A DNA stretch of 8,091 bases, taken from the NCBI GenBank assembly GCA_021414165.1, contig JAIOPA010000324.1, forward strand, positions 1 to 8,091, read 5' to 3'. The notes below the pieces were generated by a model. The model saw only the letters and a list, made by a program, of their open reading frames with translations. It searched no databases and was not told where the DNA came from. Origin of the DNA: Candidatus Eiseniibacteriota bacterium. Its GTDB lineage: Bacteria; Eisenbacteria; RBG-16-71-46. Below are positions 1-5,687 of this stretch, piece by piece. The position numbers and the translations under genes were made by a program. Every line of letters begins with the position of its first letter. Positions within the stretch are counted from its first letter, which is position 1.

Positions 1-318
1 GAGGTTCGAGTTCGCGATGAGCACGCGCGGCGCATCGCTGTGCGTGCGGAAGATGCCCACCGGCTTGCCGCTCTGCACCAACAGCGTCTCGTCGTTCTCG
101 AGCCCCTGCAGCGCGGTCACGATGCGCTCGAAGCTCGGCCAATCGCGTGCCGCCTTGCCCGTGCCGCCATAGACCACCAGGTCCTCGGGCCGCTCGGCGA
201 CCTCGGGATCGAGGTTGTTCATGAGCATGCGCAGCGCGGCTTCCTGCACCCAGCCCTTGCAGCTGAGCGTGGTGCCGCGCGCGGCGCGCACGGTGCGGGC
301 AGTGGCGACGGGGTTCAC
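1..318 (-). CDS. hutU: Urocanate hydratase (urocanase) HutU, N-terminal part, cut by the left window edge
   Basis: Urocanase catalyses the second step of histidine degradation in the cytoplasm, adding water to trans-urocanate to give 4-imidazolone-5-propionate with NAD+ as a tightly bound cofactor. Translating the minus strand from a GTG at 318..316 gives 106 residues, open to the window edge. The frame shows the hallmark N-terminal urocanase blocks: RGTTLSCKGW (14-23), EAALRMLMNNLDPEVAERP (26-44), LVVYGGTGKAARDW (47-60), DETLLVQSGKPVGIF (76-90) and APRVLIANSNL (96-106). The family is about 550-560 aa, so roughly four fifths lies outside the window, including the catalytic and most NAD-binding residues. 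The GTG start is chosen because it overlaps the hutH stop as GTGA, lies behind a GAGGAGG ribosome site, and leaves a normal-length N-terminus. Identity is nearly certain. Whether the full gene is intact cannot be seen. Confidence 0.95.
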   Translation of the reverse strand, partial: MNPVATARTVRAARGTTLSCKGWVQEAALRMLMNNLDPEVAERPEDLVVYGGTGKAARDWPSFERIVTALQGLENDETLLVQSGKPVGIFRTHSDAPRVLIANSNL

Positions 319-1832
319 GACGACAACACCTCCTCGGCGAGACGCTGCGGCGCGCCCGACAACACCCAGCGCGCCAGCTCCTCGGTGGGACCCTGCAGCG
401 GGCGGTCACCCTCGGGTGCCGGCATGACGCGGCGCACCGCGCCATACAGCATCTCGGTGCCCTCACCCGCCTTGAGCGGACGGCGGAACTCGAGCGCACG
501 GCAACCGCACAGCAGTTCCAGCGCGATCACGCGCGCGGCGTGATCGGTGATGTGCCGCGCGTAACGCGCCGCGATCGGCGCCATGCTCACGTGGTCCTCG
601 ACACCAGCACCGGTCGGGATGCTGTCGACGCTGGCCGGATGCGCGAGCGTCTTGTTCTCCGACACCAGGGCCGCGGCCGAGTACTGCGCCAGCATGTAGC
701 CCGACTCGAGCCCCGGCGTGCTCGCCAGAGCCTCGGGCAATCCCGACACCCGCGAGTCGAGCAAGCGATCGATGCGGCGCTCCGACAACGACGCGATCTC
801 GGCCACCGCGATCTTGAGGTAGTCGGCGGCCAGCGCGACCGGCTGCGCATGGAACAACCCGGCCGACACGGTCTCGCCCAGCTCAGCGAACACGAGCGGG
901 TTGTCGTTGACCGAGTTCAGCTCGACCTCGAGCTGCTGCTCGACGTGCAGGATCGCATCCCACGACGCGCCCATGACCGGCGGCACGCAGCGCAAGCTGT
1001 AGGCATCCTGCACACGGCCGCAATCCTTGTGCGACTCCACGAGCGCGCTGCCGCGCGAGTACTCGCGCAGACGACGGGCGGCCTCGGCCGCACCACGGTA
1101 CGGACGCAACGCCTGCACGTCCTCGCGCGCGGGCGCGAACGAGCCCAGCAGCACCTCGGTGGACAACGCGGCCGCACCCATGGCGGCCTCCCACACGCGC
1201 TCGGCATCGGCACACGCGAGTGCCGCCCACGCCGTGCTGAACTGCGTACCATTGATGAGCGCCAGTCCTTCCTTGGCCTCCAGCGTGAGCGGCTGCAGTC
1301 CCGCGCCGCGCAACGCCAGCCCGGCCGGCATGCGCTGCTCGCCCAACCACGCCTCGCCCTCGCCCACCATGACACTCGCCATGTGCGCGAGCGGTGCGAG
1401 ATCACCCGAGGCGCCCACCGAGCCCTGGATGGGCACGACCGGCGTGACGCGGCGCTCGATCATGGCCACGAGCATCTCGATCACCTCGGGCCGCACGCCC
1501 GAGAACCCCATGGCCAGCGAGTGCGCGCGCAGCAGCAGCATGGCCCGCACCACCTCGCGCGGGCTCGCGCCACCGGTGCCCGCGCAATGCGAGCGCACCA
1601 GGTTCAACTGCAGCGCGCGCACGTCGTCGGCGGCGATGCTCTTGTCCTTGAGCGGACCGAAGCCGGTGGTCACGCCATAGACCACCTTGCCCGAACGCAC
1701 GGCCTCGTCGACCACGCGACGGCAGGCGAGCACACGGGTACGGGCCTCGGATGGCAACTCCACGCGCGTCTCACCGCGCGCCACATCGACGACGTCATCC
1801 AACGTCAGTCTGCTCACGCCCAGCCGGATCAC
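315..1832 (-). CDS. hutH: Histidine ammonia-lyase (histidase)
   Basis: HutH removes ammonia from L-histidine to give trans-urocanate, the first step of histidine use as carbon and nitrogen source; it is a cytoplasmic homotetramer. The 505-aa product is close to the usual ~510. The Ala-Ser-Gly triad that cyclises to the MIO cofactor is A141-S142-G143 within GSVGASGDLAPLAH (DNA 1412..1404). Other active-site residues, by comparison with Pseudomonas putida HutH, are Y52 (VYGVTTGFG), H82 (NLVRSH), N194, Q275 and Y278, R281, F327 and E412. E412 argues for histidine rather than phenylalanine or tyrosine as substrate. The start is the GTG at 1832..1830, giving MIRLGVSRLTLDDV, behind GGAGGAG and overlapping the dinG stop as GTGA. 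A longer reading from an ATG at 1985 would overlap dinG by over 150 bases and adds only low-complexity Pro/Arg sequence, so I reject it. The next gene is urocanase, which confirms the pathway. No hut operator was recognised. Confidence 0.97.
   Translation of the reverse strand: MIRLGVSRLTLDDVVDVARGETRVELPSEARTRVLACRRVVDEAVRSGKVVYGVTTGFGPLKDKSIAADDVRALQLNLVRSHCAGTGGASPREVVRAMLLLRAHSLAMGFSGVRPEVIEMLVAMIERRVTPVVPIQGSVGASGDLAPLAHMASVMVGEGEAWLGEQRMPAGLALRGAGLQPLTLEAKEGLALINGTQFSTAWAALACADAERVWEAAMGAAALSTEVLLGSFAPAREDVQALRPYRGAAEAARRLREYSRGSALVESHKDCGRVQDAYSLRCVPPVMGASWDAILHVEQQLEVELNSVNDNPLVFAELGETVSAGLFHAQPVALAADYLKIAVAEIASLSERRIDRLLDSRVSGLPEALASTPGLESGYMLAQYSAAALVSENKTLAHPASVDSIPTGAGVEDHVSMAPIAARYARHITDHAARVIALELLCGCRALEFRRPLKAGEGTEMLYGAVRRVMPAPEGDRPLQGPTEELARWVLSGAPQRLAEEVLSS
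329..335 (-). promoter_or_regulatory. Ribosome binding site for hutU
   Basis: The minus strand reads GAGGAGG, a strong Shine-Dalgarno match, with 10 bases to the GTG at 318..316. It lies inside the last codons of hutH. It supports the GTG start of hutU, which overlaps the hutH stop by four bases (GTGA), and implies coupled translation of the two enzymes. Confidence 0.7.
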
Positions 1833-3952
1833 GGACTCTCCTCCAAGGTCACGTCCTGTTCGCGCGCGAGGAAGGCAGCGGCCTCGTGTGCGAGTCCGCG
1901 GGGATCCTTCCACAGTCTCGGTTCGACCGGCAGTGCGGCCCGGAACGGGCCCCGGTACGACGCGCGGGCAAGCCGCGGATCGCACACCACCAGCACTCCC
2001 CGGTCGGTCGCACGCCGGATCAGCCGGCCCACGCCCTGCCGGAACCGCATGACTGCCTCAGGCACCGCGTCGTGGCGGAACGGCTCGAGTCCGCGCTCGC
2101 GCAACCGCTCGGCGCGGGCCTCGACCACCGGGTCATCAGGCACGGAGAATGGCAGTCGAGCCACGACCAGCACCTCCAATGCCTCACCCGGGAAGTCCAC
2201 ACCTTCCCACAGGCTTGCAACGCCTAGCAAGACCGCCCCGCGCTCGGCCCGGAACCGCTCGGCGAGCAGGCCAGCGGGCCCGTCGCGGTCCTGTGCATAG
2301 AGCGGTGCGGTGGCCGGCAGGAGCTGCTTGAGCCGGGCATGGCAGCGCCGCAGCCGCTCGTGGGCGGTGAACAGCACGAGCGTGTTGCGGCGCGACACCT
2401 TCCAGAGTGCGGCCACCACCTGGGCGATGCCTTCGGCCTCGTCTCCGCCCTCGGTGTCGAGCACGAACGCGCGCATCTGCTGCGCCAGCGGGAACGGGCT
2501 CGGCACGGTGAGGCTCTCGTACGGCACGCCGCTACCCTCGCCGAGCCCCAGCCGCTCGGCGGTCCACTCGAAGTCACCCGCTGCCGACAGCGTGGCCGAG
2601 GTGAGCACCGAGGCGCGCGGACCATCGCGCAGCAACCGCCGCGCCTGATCGCCCACCCACACCGGTGCACCGTGCAGTTCGGCGACCTTGGCGTTCGGGC
2701 CCTGCGATCGCCAGTACGCCCAGTCACGATTGCCGGCATCGGCCAGCATGGCGAGGTCGTCATGCAGCGTGGCCCAACGCGCACCGATCGTCTCGAGCTC
2801 GGCCTGCAGTTCCTCGCCCGCCTCGCCCTTGGTCTCGGTCACTTGCAGCGCACTCGCCGCGCGGCGCAGCACGTCGCCATAGAAGCGCGCGTGCTCGAGC
2901 ACCACATCGAGTGCATGCAGGTCGCGGCCGAACAACTCACCCGCATCCTTGTGGCGCGTGCGCTTGCTGTACGGGCTCGCGCTGGCCCCTGCGGGCGCCA
3001 TGGCGATGCGGCCGAACAACGTCTCGGCATCGGTGCGCAGTTCGTCGGCGCGGCTCGAGAGCCGCTCGAGATCGGCGTGCAGCCGCTCACGCGTGGGCGA
3101 TGCGGCGTCGAGCAACGGCAGCGCGAAGCCGCGCACGCGCGCGAGCAATCCCGTGCCACGGCGTGCGCCGGTGAGCGTGCCCGTGAGCCGCAGCAATTCC
3201 TCGATGCGATTGCGCGATGCGCTGCGCTCCAACTGCGACGACAGCACGCCCTCCAGACGGTGCGCCTCGTCCACCACCAGTGCCTCGAACGGCGGCAGCA
3301 ACCCTTCGGCATCGGTGGCACGCGCCAGCAGCGCATGGTTCACGATGACCAACTTGGCCTCGCTCGCGCGGCGGCGGGCACGGGCCCAGAAGCATTCTCG
3401 CGCGCGCCGGCAGGTGGCCGACGTGCAGCCCGACGGATCGGTGGCCACGCGCGAGCGCATGCGGCGGAACGTGTCGCTGTCGGCGTGCGAGAAACGATCG
3501 AGATCGCCCGCCGGGTCGCCGGCGGCCCAGGCGCGCAACGACTCCACCACCTCGGTCTCATCGTCGCCCTCGGGCGAGATGATCTCGAGCGCGCGCGGGC
3601 ACAGGTAGTTCTGCTTGCCCTTCAACAACGCCACGGGCAACGCGAGCCCCAGCGCCTCGAGCACCGCGGGCAGGTCACGTTCGTACAACTGGTCCTGTAG
3701 CGAGCGCGTGCAGGTGGCCACGACCACGCGCTGATCGGTCTCGGCGGCGTAGATCGCGGCGGGCAACAGATACGCGAGGGACTTACCGACGCCCGTGGGG
3801 GCCTCGGCCAGCAGCACGCCGCCGTACTCGAGCGTGCGCGCGACCTCGATCGCGAGCGAGCGCTGCCCCGGGCGTTCTTCCCAATCGGGCCAGTGCCGCG
3901 CCAGCGCGCCGCCTGGCGCGAACGCCGCTTCGACCTGCGAGACGATGCTCAT
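1829..3952 (-). CDS. dinG: DinG-type ATP-dependent DNA helicase with iron-sulfur cluster (superfamily 2, XPD-like)
   Basis: DinG-family helicases unwind DNA 5' to 3' using ATP and resolve D-loops, R-loops and other structures during repair and replication. The 707-aa product carries the motifs in order: Walker A EAPTGVGKS (50-58); VVVATCTRSLQDQL (76-89); KGKQNYLCPRAL (111-122); DEAH Walker B (228-231) after VIVNHALL; SATLS (452-456); LWEGVDFPGE (581-590); and motif VI FRQGVGRLIRR (637-647). Four cysteines, C118, C176, C181 and C187, fit the [4Fe-4S] ligands; the C-x4-C-x5-C spacing of the last three matches E. coli DinG (C194, C199, C205). Length is close to E. coli DinG (~716 aa) and longer than YoaA (~636 aa). 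There is no N-terminal exonuclease domain of the Bacillus type. The ATG at 3952..3950 is one base after the Omp85 stop (TAG-C-ATG), with no strong Shine-Dalgarno, suggesting re-initiation. The exact paralogue name, DinG versus YoaA-like, is less certain than the family. Confidence 0.95.
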   Translation of the reverse strand: MSIVSQVEAAFAPGGALARHWPDWEERPGQRSLAIEVARTLEYGGVLLAEAPTGVGKSLAYLLPAAIYAAETDQRVVVATCTRSLQDQLYERDLPAVLEALGLALPVALLKGKQNYLCPRALEIISPEGDDETEVVESLRAWAAGDPAGDLDRFSHADSDTFRRMRSRVATDPSGCTSATCRRARECFWARARRRASEAKLVIVNHALLARATDAEGLLPPFEALVVDEAHRLEGVLSSQLERSASRNRIEELLRLTGTLTGARRGTGLLARVRGFALPLLDAASPTRERLHADLERLSSRADELRTDAETLFGRIAMAPAGASASPYSKRTRHKDAGELFGRDLHALDVVLEHARFYGDVLRRAASALQVTETKGEAGEELQAELETIGARWATLHDDLAMLADAGNRDWAYWRSQGPNAKVAELHGAPVWVGDQARRLLRDGPRASVLTSATLSAAGDFEWTAERLGLGEGSGVPYESLTVPSPFPLAQQMRAFVLDTEGGDEAEGIAQVVAALWKVSRRNTLVLFTAHERLRRCHARLKQLLPATAPLYAQDRDGPAGLLAERFRAERGAVLLGVASLWEGVDFPGEALEVLVVARLPFSVPDDPVVEARAERLRERGLEPFRHDAVPEAVMRFRQGVGRLIRRATDRGVLVVCDPRLARASYRGPFRAALPVEPRLWKDPRGLAHEAAAFLAREQDVTLEESP
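1838..1844 (-). promoter_or_regulatory. Ribosome binding site for hutH
   Basis: The minus strand reads GGAGGAG, followed by five bases and then the GTG at 1832..1830. This near-perfect Shine-Dalgarno sequence lies in the last codons of dinG (its Leu-Glu-Glu-Ser-Pro end). It decides the GTG start over the in-frame ATG about 150 bases upstream. Confidence 0.75.
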
Positions 3953-3953
3953 G

Positions 3954-5687
3954 CTAGAACGTGCTCACGAGGCGCAGGTGGATGCGGCCATCGAGGAACC
4001 CGCGGCCCGGCTCGAGGCCGTAGTCCACGTCGACGAGTCCGGCAGCCGCCACCAACCGGAGCCCGATGCCCACGCCATCGGCATCGCGCGTGACCATGCG
4101 CGTGCCGGTCGTGGGCAGGGCCTCGCGCGTGGTCATGCGCGCATGGTCCCAGAAGAGCGCGATGCGCTCGCCCGCGAGACCCGGGAATGCGCGCCACTCG
4201 AGACGCGAACGCAGCACGCGGTCGGCGCGGAACTCGTCCTCGTCGTGGCCGCGCAGCGTGCGCGCGCCACCCACGGGCGTGCGCTCGTAGTCGGCCAGCA
4301 CGTCGTCGCTCGAGAAGCGCCCGGTGCCTGCCAGTTCCAGTGCCAGACCGGTCGTGGGCGTGAGCGGCCGGTGCCACTCGGCCTCCACATCGGCGATGCC
4401 CGCGCGCGCGCGGCGCGTGGCCGGCTCGCCGGGAAGCGGCGCACGGAACTTCTCGCGCTTGAACACGCCCGTGCCGGTGACCTCGAAGCGCGAGCCGCGG
4501 CGCGGCGCAAGCCGGTCGTCGCGGCCGTCGTGCTCGAACGTGAACGCGGTGTTCTGGAGCGCGGCGTTCAAGACCGCACCTTGCGTCTGCACCACGCGCT
4601 CCTCCTCGTAACCGGCTTCGATCCGGTCCCCTGTGCCGAGCGCGTGACCAAGCCGCACGCCCCAACGCGTCCTTGTGTACGTGGAATCCTGCAGCTCCTG
4701 CGAAACGGCCGCCTCGAGCCGGTACGGCAATCCGGCCACGAACGGCTCCACCGCCCGCACCCGGAAGTCGGAACGTCCGCGCCCACGCGACTGCCACGCG
4801 AGCGAAGCCGAACGTGCCGTGCCGAGCAGGTTGCCCAGGTCGAGCGCTGCGAGTCCGACCACGCCGGCGCTGCCCTGCACACCGAGCGCGCCCTCGAACC
4901 GGTTGTAGCGTGGCTCCTCGACCTTGAACGCGAGCGTGCCGCGTTCCCACTGGAGCCCCGGTTCGAGCCCGGTGTACTCGGCGCGTGAGAACACGCCGAG
5001 CTGGCCGAGCCGTTGTGCCGCGGCGCGCGCGGTCGCGGGATTGTAGGGCAACGCGACGAGCCGGCCCAATGCGCGCTCCGCCACATCGCGCCGCGTGGTG
5101 CGCAGGCCATCGATCCGCACGGCCTCCACCTGCACGCGCGGCCCCAGTGCGCCGCTCACGCCCACCTCGATGCGCTCGGGGCCCACCTGCCAGCGCGTGA
5201 TCGCGAGCTGCGCCCAGGCATGGCCCTCGTCCTCGGCGCGCTCCAATGCACCCGACACCACGCGCGCGAGTGCCGCGGGATCGGCGAAGCCGCCACCGCT
5301 CCACGCCAGCAACCGGCGCGCTGCGGCCGAGTCCGCCTGCGGCACATCGATCGTGAGCGCGCCCCAGCGCCGCCGCGTGCCGGGCTGCGCCTGCAGCGTG
5401 AGCACTTCACCGCGTGCATCCCAGCTGGCCGACAGCCGCGCGTCGAGATAACCGGCCGACTGCAGGCGCGCCGCCGCCTGCGCGAGCGATGCCGCGAGCG
5501 CGCTGCTGTCGGCCGGTGCGCGGAGCGCGCGCGCCATGAGGCCATCGGCCTCACGAGACGACAGCGGCCACGATTCCAGCGCGAGCCGTGCGGCCATGGC
5601 GCGCACCGGCAGCGCCACGCCCGCGAGCAAGAGCAGTGCGGTCACGGCCAGTCGGGCCCCGTAGGAGTGCATCGGCGAAGTGCTCAT
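3954..5687 (-). CDS. Omp85-family outer membrane assembly protein, TamA/BamA-like (POTRA domains plus surface-antigen barrel)
   Basis: Omp85 proteins sit in the outer membrane and insert other barrel proteins, using periplasmic POTRA domains to receive them. The 577-aa product begins with a signal peptide: a hydrophobic run at 13-27 and likely cleavage after A30 (VRA) or A32 (AMA). Three POTRA-like units follow by pattern: about 33-104, 107-184 and 185-257, the third being the clearest (VQVEAVRIDGL at 185-195 and RLGQLGVFSRAEYTG at 226-240). The barrel covers about 262-577 and has the loop-6 motif as GGARTLRGH (473-481), where most members have VRGY or VRGF, and a C-terminal Phe (LVSTF). Length and three-POTRA layout match TamA rather than the longer five-POTRA BamA. 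The ATG at 5687 is supported by its signal peptide, a GAGG-rich ribosome site and the TGATG overlap with the preceding gene; longer in-frame readings up to 6125 overlap that gene and look like shadow sequence. No TamB is visible, so TamA itself is not proven. Confidence 0.9.
   Translation of the reverse strand: MSTSPMHSYGARLAVTALLLLAGVALPVRAMAARLALESWPLSSREADGLMARALRAPADSSALAASLAQAAARLQSAGYLDARLSASWDARGEVLTLQAQPGTRRRWGALTIDVPQADSAAARRLLAWSGGGFADPAALARVVSGALERAEDEGHAWAQLAITRWQVGPERIEVGVSGALGPRVQVEAVRIDGLRTTRRDVAERALGRLVALPYNPATARAAAQRLGQLGVFSRAEYTGLEPGLQWERGTLAFKVEEPRYNRFEGALGVQGSAGVVGLAALDLGNLLGTARSASLAWQSRGRGRSDFRVRAVEPFVAGLPYRLEAAVSQELQDSTYTRTRWGVRLGHALGTGDRIEAGYEEERVVQTQGAVLNAALQNTAFTFEHDGRDDRLAPRRGSRFEVTGTGVFKREKFRAPLPGEPATRRARAGIADVEAEWHRPLTPTTGLALELAGTGRFSSDDVLADYERTPVGGARTLRGHDEDEFRADRVLRSRLEWRAFPGLAGERIALFWDHARMTTREALPTTGTRMVTRDADGVGIGLRLVAAAGLVDVDYGLEPGRGFLDGRIHLRLVSTF

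Noticed and set aside
540..2300. Plus-strand open frame of 586 codons opposite hutH and dinG
   Set aside because: It is antisense to two genes with full catalytic motifs, is rich in Arg, His, Ala and Gln with no recognisable domain, and spans the hutH-dinG junction. Long antisense frames are expected in such GC-rich DNA.
2339..3700. Plus-strand open frame of 453 codons opposite dinG
   Set aside because: Composition is Arg/His/Gln/Ala-rich without domain signals, and the opposite strand encodes clear helicase motifs across the same bases.
3795..4988. Plus-strand open frame of 397 codons opposite the Omp85 gene and the dinG start
   Set aside because: Shadow frame: it crosses a gene junction on the other strand and has no motif or plausible N-terminus.
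3949..5304. Minus-strand 451-codon frame within the Omp85 gene
   Set aside because: It lies in another frame of the same strand, is dominated by Arg, Ala and Gly, and the alternative frame shows signal peptide, POTRA and barrel features.
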